DNA of 64,000 nucleotides from Gimesia chilikensis (GCF_007744075.1 NZ_CP036266.1:2589748-2653747), one strand, 5' to 3'; shown: positions 1 through 10,466, counted from the first letter of the stretch. A program made the numbers and translations. The notes: generated from the letters alone by a model not told the origin.

Positions 1-1
1 T

Positions 2-193
2 TGGAAACTGGTTCACTTTCTGGACGAACCGTGGGGCCAGTTGTTTGATCTCACAACTGACCCCCTGGAGGTAGACAACCTCTGGGATGCGCCCGAACAT
101 GCCGATAAGAAGAAAGAGCTGCTCGCCATCCTCCGCGAATGGCGCATTCGTGACAGTTATGAAAACTCCGACCTCTGGGAGGATTATCGGTAA
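2..193 (+). CDS. Sulfatase, C-terminal fragment (gene enters from left edge)
   Basis: Only the last 63 codons are inside the window, read from base 2 to the TAA at 191-193. The stretch carries the closing signature of the type I sulfatase fold, a tryptophan-led strand followed by LFDLTTDPLEVDNLWD, where sulfatases typically have LYDLxxDPxExxNL. Sulfatases of this kind hydrolyse sulfate esters on polysaccharides and are numerous in marine planctomycetes. The catalytic Cys/Ser motif lies outside the window, so substrate and activity cannot be judged. The gene runs towards the leftward ppc gene, so the two converge. Confidence 0.8.
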   Translation, partial: WKLVHFLDEPWGQLFDLTTDPLEVDNLWDAPEHADKKKELLAILREWRIRDSYENSDLWEDYR

Positions 194-322
194 CTCTGAT
201 TATCGTCGATCAAGCTTGATCTGTTCGGCTGAATGACGCTTCCAGGGCATGCTGCCTCATCCGCAATGAGTCTAGAATCCTGATTTGTATCTTAAGTTCC
301 GGTTCCGGTTATGTGGGGCAAC

Positions 323-3031
323 TTAACCCGTTGTTCTCAAACCGGCGGCAATGCCCTGAATCGACATTCGAATCAGATGCACCAGATCGTCATTGTCTGC
401 TGCTTCATTTTCTGCAGAGCGTTTTCGTTCCAGCAGAATGACCTGCGCGAGGTTGAGTGGGTCAACGTAAGGGTTACGGCTACGTACCGACTTCTTCAAC
501 CAGTCAACATCGGCCAGTAATTCGGAATTATCCTTAATCATCAGAATTGAACCGCGACTCAATTCAAACTCCGTAGAGATCATTTCCCAGAGTTCGGATG
601 CATTCTCGTCATGGGCCAGGACAGCATACTCTTGCGCGATCTGCATATCAGCTTTCGCCAGGGCGAGTTCCGCATTGTCGATCAATGCTCGGAACATGGG
701 CCATTGGCGATACATCGTGCGAAGCGTCGCCCAGGTCGAGCCATCCTGATCGACAAACTTTCGAATCGAGGTTCCCATTCCATACCAGGCCGGTAAGAGA
801 TGACGGGATTGTGTCCAGGCGAACGTCCAGGGAATCGCCCGAAGATCATCCAGAGTCCGACGTGCCGCTTTTCTGCGGGAGGGTCGGGATCCGATCGGCA
901 AAGTTTCAATTTCGCTGATGGGTGTCGCTCGATCAAAATAATGGAGGAAACCGGGGTGCTCGATCAACTCCCGATACTTCTGCAGAGAAGCCGTGGAGAG
1001 TTTCTCCATCGTACCTGCCCACGCAGGATCCAGATCTTGCAGCGGGCCCGCACTCACCATCAGTGTGGCATTGAAAACCTGTTCGAGATGGCGATGCGCG
1101 ATCACGGGATCATCATATCGTTCCGAAAGAACTTCCCCCTGTTCCGTTACCCGCAATCGCCCCGCCACGGATTTGTGGGGCAGAGATTGAATTGCTCGTG
1201 CGGCAGGCCCGCCACCTCGGCCCAGCGCTCCGCCGCGTCCATGAAAAACCGTCAGTCCGATATGATACTTCTCTGCAGTCTCCGCGAGTTGTTTCTGGGC
1301 CTGATGCAATTCCCAGCAAGCCGTCAAATACCCGCCATCCTTGGTACTGTCGGAGTATCCGACCATTACAATTTGAACCCGCTGGTCCGTTTCTGTGAGG
1401 TACTGCTGGTAAATGTCATCTGTGAGAAGTTCCTCGAGAATTGACGCAGCATTCCGCAGATCGTCAATCGTTTCAAACAGAGGAATGATCGGCAAAGCCG
1501 GAACAGCGCGACCCTCGCCTTGTCGCTGGAGCCAGGCGGTTCGCCACAGCCAGAGGACCGTCATCACGTCCTGAGCGGAATGCGTCATGCTGATGATGTA
1601 ACCGCCAATCGATTCCGGGCCCCACTGATCGTAGGCTTCCGCCAATAAAGTGAATGTCTCAAAAACTTCACGGGACTCGTCGCTAAGTTGAGAGACATCT
1701 ATGCTGCAGGGTGTGCCTGATGAGATAAAATCCAGAGCATCGACCTGCTCGTCCGCTGTCTGCAAAGAGACGACCTCATCCAGGCAGCGGCGATGGACAA
1801 CCGAATTTTGTCGCACGTCAAGGCAGGCAAAGTGAAGTCCGAAGGTACGCGCCAGGTCGATCCAGGGCTGCAAATACTGCTCGGCAATTCTTCTTCCCCG
1901 ATTTTTCTGAACGCTCTCGTGTAACTTATCCAGATCATCGCGGAATTCTTCAACAGATTGATAGCTACCGGCCGCAGGCTGATCCTGGGAAAGCGAATCG
2001 AGAGTTCGTTCCAATCTGAACTCCAGCATCTTCATAAACTGCCGGGGTGTTTCCAATTCTGAGATCGAGGCCAGTTTATCCTTGAGTTCGGGAGCGTTCT
2101 CACAACAACGTGTAATCCGCTCGCGCAGGATTGGTTCGGAAGAGATCTGTTGATCGGACATCACGATCTGCTTCCGCAGTTTTCGACACATCCGCAAATG
2201 GCCTTCAATAGCGGCCCGTCGTAGCTTTGCAAATGTTTCGCGTGTCACTTCTGCGGTCACAAAGGGATGACCATCTCGGTCGCCACCAATCCAGGTTCCA
2301 AATGACAACACCCGCGGGATTTCGAAATGGTGGTTGGGATAAGTCTGGCCTAGTGCCTGCTTCAGTTCGCTGTAAATACGTGGAACAACGTCCCAGAGGG
2401 TCGAGGCAAAGTACAACCCCCGACTGACCTCACTCATCACCGGAGGACGTTCTGGACGAATGAAGTCTGTTTGCCACAGAACTGTCAAATCTGCCACGAG
2501 CTCCTGTTCCAGATCCGTCTTGCCGCTGGCCTCGATATCGGGGAGAACTTGCCGAATTCCCCGCAGTAACTGGCGCGTCGTTCGTCGTTTTGCCTCGGAA
2601 GGATGAGCGGTGAACACGGGCTCAATCTTCAACTGATCGAGCCAGCGTTGCATTTCGGCAGCCGGAAGTCCCTGTTGGTGCAATTCGGAGATGGCAGCAG
2701 CGATCGATTCGCTCCGTGGGTCGCCGTGGTTTCTAGATTTCCGATCGCGCTCATTGAGAATTTCAATACGAACGCGTTCCTCTGCGGCGTTTGCCAGATC
2801 AAAGAAGAGACTGAGCCAGCGGATCACATCACGCAATTCAGACGGTTCGAGATCCTGCAGGGTGGCAACGAGGCGTTTCTCAGCATCGGGAAGCCCGGAT
2901 CGACGTTCAATCGCCAATCGTCGGATCTTCTGCATCACGTTAGCAAGGGATTCTCCCACCTGTTCCCGAACAACAAGATCGAGCAGGTCAACAAGATAAT
3001 TGAGTCTTTGATCACTTCGGTTTGTCATCAT
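323..3031 (-). CDS. ppc: Phosphoenolpyruvate carboxylase
   Basis: The 902-residue product carboxylates phosphoenolpyruvate with bicarbonate to oxaloacetate, the anaplerotic feed of the TCA cycle, in the cytoplasm. Length and motifs fit full-length bacterial PEPC: catalytic-His segment VFTAHPSEAKRR (His143), the GTWIGGDRDGHP PEP-binding loop near 246-257, VGYSDSTKDGG near 558-566, and the glycine-rich mobile loop FHGRGGALGRGGG near 596-608. The C-terminus ends AAGLRTTG, close to the usual AAGxRNTG. The His motif reads TAHPSE instead of the common TAHPTE, a conservative change. The start is an ATG with a second Met directly after it. The gene is monocistronic as far as can be seen, convergent with the sulfatase and co-directional with the cupin gene upstream. 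Confidence 0.96.
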   Translation of the reverse strand: MMTNRSDQRLNYLVDLLDLVVREQVGESLANVMQKIRRLAIERRSGLPDAEKRLVATLQDLEPSELRDVIRWLSLFFDLANAAEERVRIEILNERDRKSRNHGDPRSESIAAAISELHQQGLPAAEMQRWLDQLKIEPVFTAHPSEAKRRTTRQLLRGIRQVLPDIEASGKTDLEQELVADLTVLWQTDFIRPERPPVMSEVSRGLYFASTLWDVVPRIYSELKQALGQTYPNHHFEIPRVLSFGTWIGGDRDGHPFVTAEVTRETFAKLRRAAIEGHLRMCRKLRKQIVMSDQQISSEPILRERITRCCENAPELKDKLASISELETPRQFMKMLEFRLERTLDSLSQDQPAAGSYQSVEEFRDDLDKLHESVQKNRGRRIAEQYLQPWIDLARTFGLHFACLDVRQNSVVHRRCLDEVVSLQTADEQVDALDFISSGTPCSIDVSQLSDESREVFETFTLLAEAYDQWGPESIGGYIISMTHSAQDVMTVLWLWRTAWLQRQGEGRAVPALPIIPLFETIDDLRNAASILEELLTDDIYQQYLTETDQRVQIVMVGYSDSTKDGGYLTACWELHQAQKQLAETAEKYHIGLTVFHGRGGALGRGGGPAARAIQSLPHKSVAGRLRVTEQGEVLSERYDDPVIAHRHLEQVFNATLMVSAGPLQDLDPAWAGTMEKLSTASLQKYRELIEHPGFLHYFDRATPISEIETLPIGSRPSRRKAARRTLDDLRAIPWTFAWTQSRHLLPAWYGMGTSIRKFVDQDGSTWATLRTMYRQWPMFRALIDNAELALAKADMQIAQEYAVLAHDENASELWEMISTEFELSRGSILMIKDNSELLADVDWLKKSVRSRNPYVDPLNLAQVILLERKRSAENEAADNDDLVHLIRMSIQGIAAGLRTTG

Positions 3032-3180
3032 ATTCTTTAGCTATTTATTTCGGTTCTAATATGAGCGTTTCATTTAAAGCACCTATGGTATCAACTTAGA
3101 CGTGGAAATGAATAGCAGGAAAGTAAGCTGATTCCTCTTGAGCAGCGCAGACTGGTGACGCGATGTGTGGGCGAGAGATC

Positions 3181-3215
3181 GGGCTGCCTCAGTCAATATG
3201 ACCATGAGGCAGCCC
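3181..3215. terminator. Strong hairpin 3' of the cupin-like gene
   Basis: An 11-bp perfect inverted repeat (GGGCTGCCTCA at 3181-3191, complement at 3205-3215) encloses a 13-nt loop, about 29 bases beyond the stop of the leftward gene ending at 3244. No T-run follows on either strand, so it may act as a pause or 3'-end protecting stem and not as a full intrinsic terminator. Confidence 0.5.
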
Positions 3216-3243
3216 CGATTGCGAATTCTCTCATCGAGTGCTG

Positions 3244-4563
<1,320 letters not shown>

Positions 4564-5282
4564 GTTTAATACACCTTGTTAAATCTTGAGAAGCGTGCTG
4601 GTCCCAAAGAAAGTTCTGGAGTGATAATAATGCGAAAAAGAGTTTCCGTCGCAATGCTGCTTATCATAATAAGTATGAGACGGGGGATCTAATCCCGCGT
4701 TCATAAAACCAGCAAACTCTTTAATAACAAACGGTTAAAACTGGAAGCGAAGCGTTTCCAGAATGGGAGTGGTAAACACCTGGAAACTAGTCATTTACGA
4801 AAGCTCTATTTCTCGAATTGGACCTATTTAACGCTTAAGAGCCTCAAAAATCAAGGAGATCGCAAGTTGGCAAAGTTGGGGGCGTTGTTTCTCCTGAGCT
4901 GGACTTTTAAGTTGAAAATGATCTTCGTAAGTCCCCTTAAAAGTGTCATTTGGTTTGATCCAGCTGGCGGGTTGGATGCTTTGGAGACTTGCTGAATCGG
5001 GCATCGTCGGACAATGAATAGGACATGTTTTCGTACGATTGATGATTCTCAGAATTTTCCTGCTAAAAGAATCAGACAAGTCCCAGAGACAGTAATTATG
5101 TCTGTGCTTCCGGGGTTAATATAAAGCCAGATCCTCCGTAGGAAAGGAGATACGCGGCAGGCGAGGACCTGCTTTTCGTTTAAGAAACATCAGTCTATTC
5201 ACAGGTGAGAGGACCGGCTCGTAAACAGGGTGAATTATGAAACAAACCGAAGAGCGAAAGTCCGCACCAGGCCTGGAGAAGC
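4564..5282. other. Gene-poor gap with a degenerate dispersed repeat
   Basis: No convincing gene was found in these 719 bases. Short open frames here lack ribosome-binding sites and conserved features. The only recognisable content is a diverged copy of a repeat seen near 28.2 and 36.7 kb (listed separately at 4963-5032). The first part presumably carries the promoter of the cupin gene. Confidence 0.5.
4963..5032. repeat. Dispersed repeat with TCGGACA iterons, diverged copy
   Basis: The stretch reads gctggcgggt...gatgctttggagacttgctgaatcgg, then gcatcgtcggacaatgaa and taggacatg. It matches, in the same order, the copies at 28201 and 36643, which have the iterated TCGGACA units more intact. 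It is the most diverged of the three. Confidence 0.6.
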
Positions 5283-7004
5283 TCAGTTCTCGGGCAGCAC
5301 GATCTTTTTCCAAGTCCCATCAGAGGAGTACTCAAATGCCTGTTCCTCATCCAGTGAGACGAGATGCATCCAGTTGCCGCTTAGTAGATTCATAATATTT
5401 TGATGTTTGGAAATAATTTTTTCGATCAGGTATCTGGGAGCTGCAATTACTACATGTAACCGTATTGGTTTGTGGTCGAATCTTGATCCTGCCTGCAACG
5501 ATTGCCAAGGCGAGTCTGTTGTTATCGCGCCGTCCGTACCAGATAGAATTCCTATGTCAACCAGGACGTTCTGTAAGCTTTTCATGCTGCTCCCAGACTG
5601 ATGATTATCGACTGCGGAAGCGTAAGACTGCATGTTCCTGCAGTGAGCGAAAATCATCGGGGCTGTCATGATATTCTCGAGCACGATCCCTTCTGGATCG
5701 TGATTGTGGTCATAACTGCACAGAACGCTATGGGCTTCAAGATCATTTTCCCGGATGTATTGTTGTGAGGCAATGACGAAGGCCGGTTTCCCTGCCAGTT
5801 CACACTCCGGACCTGCTTTTGACCATTCACCAGCTGCTGGCGAAAACTCAATCATTGTGGGAGAATTCGACACAGGTATTCGCTCGGTGCGATCTGATTC
5901 TATCGCTGATGACTTACCTGTCGACTCTGATACGGTTTTTGTATTGTCTGTCTGAGCTGTGAGTCCACGCAGCAGCTGATCGCGAAAAGCAATTTCTGAA
6001 GCGCGTAACAGCGTATATCGCAGAATCTCATCATCTTGCGCAGAGGTTGATGATTTAAATGAAATCGGGTGTTGGCTGGGATATTCACTCCAGTCAATCT
6101 CGAATTTCTGAGCTCTTGAAAGTGCTGCATCGTACGCGAGTCTTATCGCCAGTAACCCTGAGAGATCGTCAATCCCTGATTCAATTGCCTGGCATTTTAT
6201 CCAGGCAGACCAGTTGTGAATTGAAAACGCCTGACACAGTAAGTACGTTTCCCAGAGAACTGGTGGAACTTTCAGGCTTTTCAATGAAGAGATTATCGAG
6301 ACCTCAGGCGTATGAGGAAGCTGGGAAATGTATCTACGCAGACCGGACAGTCCATGGAATTCGAGGTTTCGATCATAGACCGCTGCCGATCGCCAGGATT
6401 GATATAAAGTCAGCTCCTGCCAGGGGCTCGGCCAGATTGCTTCTCCCTGATCATAATGCATTGCACAATACTTTGAGATTTCGTCATAGATCAATTCTGA
6501 CCAGTCGGAATTCGTGTGTTGATCCAGCAGCTCAGACAGTGTGTGAACCGGTCTGTTGTGTTGCTTTATCAATTGGTCAGGAGCACGGTCCTGGTTGTCC
6601 ACGTTGTTGGCCAGGCTTTGTAATCGTTCGGCTATTTTCTTCGCGGAGGGAATATGATGTGTGCCGACTAGAGAATGCTCCAGTTCCTCGATTGCAGACT
6701 GGATCTGTTCAATTCCGAATCGTCCGGAATGAAACTCTTCGGCATAGAATTCCAGAGGCATCAGGGTGTCATAGTCTGAAAAAATTCGTAAATACTTTCG
6801 AGCATTCAAGAATGATCGCTCACAGATTCCATGATATGGATTTTCAGCTACCTGATCTTTGATAGATGTGCCTGATGAAATCACTCGGGAGACAACTTGA
6901 AGTGCTTCGGAAACGTGCTCTATCAGATGTACCTGTGCAGGAGAGTATCTATTCAGCAATGTGGGCAAAGGAAAATATTTTGATTCAGATTTCTTTTGTG
7001 ACAT
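5283..7004 (-). CDS. DabA-like (DUF2309) protein lacking the metal-binding core
   Basis: DabA is the zinc-bearing, carbonic-anhydrase-like subunit of the DAB inorganic-carbon accumulation complex and normally has about 800-1100 residues. This 573-residue product keeps the family N-terminus (QVAENPYHGICERSFLNARKY, residues about 52-72; GLSGLRRYISQLP mid-protein) and the C-terminal third (GKPAFVIASQQ; CSYDHNHDPEGIVLENIMTA; SPWQSLQAGSRFDHKPIRL; SKHQNIMNLLSGNWMHLV). The segment between about residues 345 and 400 is a low-complexity Ser/Thr/Glu linker where full-length DabA has the FCIDVRSE motif and the later His...CGAC region that hold the zinc ligands. Both are absent, so catalysis by the known mechanism is not expected. 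No DabB (NuoL-like) gene is adjacent. The frame is intact over 573 codons, which argues against simple decay. ATG start. Confidence 0.75.
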   Translation of the reverse strand: MSQKKSESKYFPLPTLLNRYSPAQVHLIEHVSEALQVVSRVISSGTSIKDQVAENPYHGICERSFLNARKYLRIFSDYDTLMPLEFYAEEFHSGRFGIEQIQSAIEELEHSLVGTHHIPSAKKIAERLQSLANNVDNQDRAPDQLIKQHNRPVHTLSELLDQHTNSDWSELIYDEISKYCAMHYDQGEAIWPSPWQELTLYQSWRSAAVYDRNLEFHGLSGLRRYISQLPHTPEVSIISSLKSLKVPPVLWETYLLCQAFSIHNWSAWIKCQAIESGIDDLSGLLAIRLAYDAALSRAQKFEIDWSEYPSQHPISFKSSTSAQDDEILRYTLLRASEIAFRDQLLRGLTAQTDNTKTVSESTGKSSAIESDRTERIPVSNSPTMIEFSPAAGEWSKAGPECELAGKPAFVIASQQYIRENDLEAHSVLCSYDHNHDPEGIVLENIMTAPMIFAHCRNMQSYASAVDNHQSGSSMKSLQNVLVDIGILSGTDGAITTDSPWQSLQAGSRFDHKPIRLHVVIAAPRYLIEKIISKHQNIMNLLSGNWMHLVSLDEEQAFEYSSDGTWKKIVLPEN

Positions 7005-7490
7005 TGTGGCACTCTTTCCAGTAGCTTTGATTGATATCCGACTGCAAAAAATGATCTGGCAGGATTATTGGCAGGCAAGATTTTCTAAACGTTGTCCGAG
7101 CAGCACCTCATCAAAAAATGGACTTGAAGACTGCTTAATCCAAGCGGTTGAGTTCACTTGTTTTCTGGAAACCCAGTCTGTGAATCAGGGGGAGAGCAGG
7201 GCCAAACCATTACAGCAGACCTTGTGGTATCTTCTGAAGCAAAAATTGAAATTATAATACACGCATTATAAAGCACGAAATAAAATACGTCAATAATATT
7301 TCGTCATATGTTTAGAAGATCTTGAAACATTTTTCTGAGATGAACTGAGAATACTTCTGTTCATCGAGAAATTAGAAAAAGAAGTTCCTGGCTGTCAGGC
7401 GTCACTTGAAATTAAGCAAGATTCCACTTCTTCCTCTTCAATCGTTTCTGCTCCCAGGAAGCAGGAGTGGATCTTATTATGAGAGTCTAG

Positions 7491-7600
7491 AAAGGGAAGG
7501 TTGCCATAAGAGGAGCGCGGGGGCTGTGGGAAAAGAAAACGGCTGCCCACTTTGGTGAGCAGTCGTCAAGTGGAGGCGGGACGATCGCTGTTGCTGGGGA
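7491..7600. repeat. Dispersed repeat fragment (third copy of the 36.6-kb element)
   Basis: The string running from aaagggaaggttgccat through aggagcgcgggggctgtggg, the hairpin, and tggaggcgggacgatcgct matches 36566-36665 in order, and its first part matches 52284-52325. It ends by running into a diverged form of the iteron repeat. Identity stops abruptly at about 7491, consistent with a truncated copy. Confidence 0.7.
7531..7565 (-). terminator. Terminator-like hairpin inside repeat, followed by tRNA-end-like motif
   Basis: Stem CGGCTGC...GCAGTCG (7540-7546 with 7559-7565, one G-T pair) extended by CAC/GTG around a TTTG loop. On the minus strand it is followed by GTTTTCTTTT, a typical intrinsic terminator tail. 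Immediately upstream on the minus strand is CCCGCCTCCA (complement of 7571-7580), resembling the end of a tRNA or tmRNA acceptor stem. Confidence 0.55.
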
Positions 7601-7904
7601 GATTCTGTATTCAAACCGAAACTTCAATCCGCATTGCTGTCCCAGGATGGAAAGGTCTTTTCAGATGGCGATGATCCCTGTAATTCATATCAGAAACGAC
7701 TGATTTTTTCCCTGCGCAAGATTTTGTGCGAAAATCTCTGAAATGGCGTGATCGCCAGCAGATGGTAGAGAGTATTTGCAACGTGTAGGTTTTGTAAGTT
7801 TATAATTTATATTTGGTTACGTTAATTGTGGTGTTTGGGGATGGGGCTGGATAACCGAGCTTTCGTGGATTAATTTGGGATGTTTTTCCGTCGGATCGGG
7901 CTCA

Positions 7905-8023
7905 AAACATCAGGAAAATGGAAAAAAACTCGGGAGGGGTGTCACAACTCGGAGGGAGGCCTGTAAGGGAATTGTCTCAACGAGAGCAACCTCAACAACA
8001 CCAACTTTTTTCTGGAGCCTGAC
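7905..8023 (+). promoter_or_regulatory. Conserved leader with 34-codon upstream ORF
   Basis: About 120 bases ahead of the 8024 gene are conserved with the leader of its paralogue (24634-24755 on the minus strand): catcaggaaaatg, an A-run, gtgtcacaactc, then ggc-tgtaagggaattg, tctcaacgagagcaacc and tctggagcctgac before the ATG. An ATG at 7918 with AGGA ahead opens 34 codons ending in TGA at 8020-8022, two bases from the main start. In the other copy the equivalent frame runs into the gene without a stop. The conservation exceeds what an ordinary ribosome-binding site needs and suggests a cis-acting element or leader peptide. Its function is unknown. Confidence 0.55.
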
Positions 8024-9118
8024 ATGACTTTCAACCTTCACACCAACCTGTTTCGTCAACTCTTCAACAATGTACTCTTCAAAGGTCTGATCTGCGGAAT
8101 CGCTACTTTCAACGTTCTTTCCGGGCCGACTTTTGCTGTCGCAGCGAACCCGATTAACGATGCTGCCGAGTATAAAGAATGGGGACTTGATTATCCCGGC
8201 AAGACTCCCTCCAAGGGGACCACAGCGGATTCTGAAAAACCGGTTGAACGCCCTGTGTCGCAGGCTCCGGTTTCTCAAGCTCCTGTATCAAACCCTTCGG
8301 GGCTGATGGGGGGAACTGTCCCTCAGGATATCGCGGGCTCCTTTGAACAGGCTGCGGTTCACGTGATTGTGTTTTATGCTGACGGCAAACACATCATGAT
8401 GCCCGGCTGGATCGTCGATACGGAACGTCGCATTATCCTGACGTTCGCTCTGATGAAAGATGCCACCCGGGTACATATTGCCTACCCCCAGGTGCCTTCT
8501 GATGACAAGGATTCGATGATCGGTTCTCCCGCTGTGATCCTGCAGTATGACACCAAGATGGATGTGGCTTATCTGCAGGCCAAAACCATGCCCCAGGGAC
8601 TCGCCCACCTGACCACTTCGAACGCACCACAGACACGTCCTGAACCTCAGCGTACTGTCAGTCACAAACCGACGGCACCAATGCCTCCTGCACAGGGTGG
8701 TCACAACGGTGGTCAGCAGGGACACTTCAATGGTGGTGGATTTAACGGCGGGCAGCAGGGATCGTTCAACGGTGGTCATCTGCAGGGAAATGGAAACGGT
8801 GGATACACGCCTCCTCAGCAGCAGGCAAACCCGCTCGTCGGAAAATGGTATTTGCAGGATGTCGTGAATGGGACACAGATTCAGATCGCTGTCGCATTCG
8901 GTGCCCAGGGGCAGTTTGCCATGGAAGTGATGTCAGTCGATGCCTACGGTCAGCAGAATTATGATTCTGACAACGGTTCCTACACCATTCAGGGAAACAC
9001 GCTGACCGTGAACACCAGCGATGGACCAGAGCAATCCAGGTTCTGGTTTGAGAATGGTGTCCTGTATGTCCAGTTGGTTGCCAACGGAACCACATTCGCT
9101 TTCCAGCAGGCAGCATGA
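8024..9118 (+). CDS. Exported protein with degenerate trypsin-like domain and C-terminal lipocalin-like domain
   Basis: A 364-residue protein. Residues 1-41 form a signal peptide ending near AVAANP. A Pro/Gln-rich spacer follows, then a domain (about 105-205) with the strand order of a trypsin-like peptidase: MMPGWIVDTERRIILTFAL and YDTKMDVAYLQAK echo the GSGWVVD...LTNxHVV and DLALL blocks of HtrA-type enzymes. The His position has become Phe-Ala-Leu and no GxSGGP serine block follows, so it is probably not a protease. A Gly/Asn/Gln-rich repeat linker (GGQQG, FNGGH; about 225-270) leads to a C-terminal domain starting NPLVGKWYLQD, reminiscent of lipocalin-like domains. GGAG precedes the ATG. 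A clear paralogue lies at 23599-24633. Confidence 0.7.
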   Translation: MTFNLHTNLFRQLFNNVLFKGLICGIATFNVLSGPTFAVAANPINDAAEYKEWGLDYPGKTPSKGTTADSEKPVERPVSQAPVSQAPVSNPSGLMGGTVPQDIAGSFEQAAVHVIVFYADGKHIMMPGWIVDTERRIILTFALMKDATRVHIAYPQVPSDDKDSMIGSPAVILQYDTKMDVAYLQAKTMPQGLAHLTTSNAPQTRPEPQRTVSHKPTAPMPPAQGGHNGGQQGHFNGGGFNGGQQGSFNGGHLQGNGNGGYTPPQQQANPLVGKWYLQDVVNGTQIQIAVAFGAQGQFAMEVMSVDAYGQQNYDSDNGSYTIQGNTLTVNTSDGPEQSRFWFENGVLYVQLVANGTTFAFQQAA

Positions 9119-9148
9119 GACGTGTTGAAGGAGGTTGATCGGGAAAAG

Positions 9149-9179
9149 CCCTCGTTCCTCAGGAACGGGGGTTTTTTTT
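9149..9179 (+). terminator. Intrinsic terminator of the 8024 gene
   Basis: GC-rich stem CCCTCGTTCC (9149-9158) pairs with GGAACGGGGG (9162-9171) over a 3-nt loop and is followed by eight T residues. It lies about 30 bases after the TGA. A near-identical hairpin follows the paralogue at 23.55 kb. Confidence 0.9.
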
Positions 9180-9288
9180 CCATTTCAGGCAAAGACTTTT
9201 TACAAATAATCTGTGCGTGTCTTGTCACAATCTGATTGCAGACCGGTATGGGAAGACGTTGACATTTCACTCTTTAAGGAACACGACC

Positions 9289-10425
9289 ATGAAATCTCTT
9301 TCCCGCAACCGAATCCCAGTACTTTCTGTAATTGTCTTCCTGGGATCTCTGACGATTCTGAATTCGTACTGTCACACCGCAGCAGCGGCTCCTTATCGCC
9401 AGAAAATTCACATGAAACACATACAGCTCTACGATGCGAACGGCTTCGGACAACCAATTGTCGCCCGATCTTTTCTCATGCCGGCTGACTGGCAGGTTGC
9501 CGGAGGAGTTCAGTGGAGCACGCACTACGATCCAAACCAGCCTGCCTATTTCGAGAGTTTTTCCGCGATGAGTCCTGATGGACGAGTCAGCTTTGATATG
9601 CTTCCTGCCTATTCCTGGATCTGGTTTACGGATCCTGGCATTCGTCAGATGATGCTCCAGACCGGCAATGCCTCACGTCTGGCGTCACCGCTTGATGCAA
9701 CGGGAGTTGTACAGGAATACATTATCCCAAACTACCGACCGGGCGCTGTTATCGTTTCGGTAAAACCGCGTCCCGATCTTGCCAATGCACTTCGCCAGCA
9801 GTTGATTAAACTGGGTTTGGGGAGACTGGAAGCCAATGGATGCCGGGTGACTCTGGATTTTGTTGAAGCACAAATCGCGTACACTCAAAATGGAGTACGA
9901 TACCTGGAGTCGGCAGTGGTCCAGTTATTCCGGTCCGACTTTCCTTCTACCGGCATGCAGTCCTTTACGGCTTCGAACCTGTTCCTCTTCAAGGCACCCG
10001 CAGCAGAATGGGAGGAAAATCAGCTGATTTATGCAACTGCGATGCGTTCGATGCGACAGAATCCTGCCTGGCTCAAAGCAATCAACCAGTTCCAAAAAAA
10101 TATGGCCCGTATACGTCAGCAGGGGGCAGTGCGTCGTCAGCAGATCATGAATCAAATGTATGAAGAAATGCGAGAATCGCAGCAGGAATCCTGGGAATAT
10201 CGGCAGGAGTCTATCGATCACGTCGCACGTGAGTTCAGCGAATCCATCCGTGAAGTCGAAACGTATCATGACCCGTCAACCGGTTATGATGTGGAACTTC
10301 CTCAGAACTATGATTATGCATTTTCGAATGGGCTGGGTGAATATATCATCACAAACGATCCGCTCTACAATCCGAGTCAGGATCAGTTTGGAGGCAACTG
10401 GCATCCGCTGCAGGCGGCTCCCTAG
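9289..10425 (+). CDS. Exported protein of unknown function with Gln/Glu-rich coiled coil
   Basis: The start chosen is the ATG at 9289, preceded by AAGGA with 8-base spacing; an in-frame ATG at 9217 would put 24 polar residues ahead of the signal peptide and overlaps the terminator region. The 378-residue product begins MKSLSRNRIPVLSVIV, a signal peptide ending near TAAAAP. The body is a globular region without a motif I recognise. Residues about 275-340 are rich in Arg, Gln and Glu (ARIRQQGAVRRQQIMNQMYE) and likely form a coiled coil. It sits alone between the preceding terminator and its own at 10467. Family unknown to me. Confidence 0.7.
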   Translation: MKSLSRNRIPVLSVIVFLGSLTILNSYCHTAAAAPYRQKIHMKHIQLYDANGFGQPIVARSFLMPADWQVAGGVQWSTHYDPNQPAYFESFSAMSPDGRVSFDMLPAYSWIWFTDPGIRQMMLQTGNASRLASPLDATGVVQEYIIPNYRPGAVIVSVKPRPDLANALRQQLIKLGLGRLEANGCRVTLDFVEAQIAYTQNGVRYLESAVVQLFRSDFPSTGMQSFTASNLFLFKAPAAEWEENQLIYATAMRSMRQNPAWLKAINQFQKNMARIRQQGAVRRQQIMNQMYEEMRESQQESWEYRQESIDHVAREFSESIREVETYHDPSTGYDVELPQNYDYAFSNGLGEYIITNDPLYNPSQDQFGGNWHPLQAAP

Positions 10426-10466
10426 ACTGTGTCCAGTATTATTGTCGTGTTTCCAGAGTCAGGTGT

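Larger units (their letters stand above)
7005..7904. other. Long AT-rich intergenic region
   Basis: About 0.9 kb without a supported gene between divergent genes. It contains AT-rich stretches near 7255-7320 and 7795-7860 that could hold promoters for the flanking genes, and in the middle a fragment of a dispersed repeat with a terminator-like hairpin (listed separately). Confidence 0.5.

Noticed and set aside
2603-3040. Open frames on the plus strand across ppc
   Set aside because: They mirror the strongly coding minus-strand PEPC gene, have no ribosome-binding site and no recognisable protein features.
9217-9288. Earlier ATG for the 9289 gene
   Set aside because: The extension is not signal-like and the ATG at 9289 has a well-placed AAGGA and starts a normal signal peptide.
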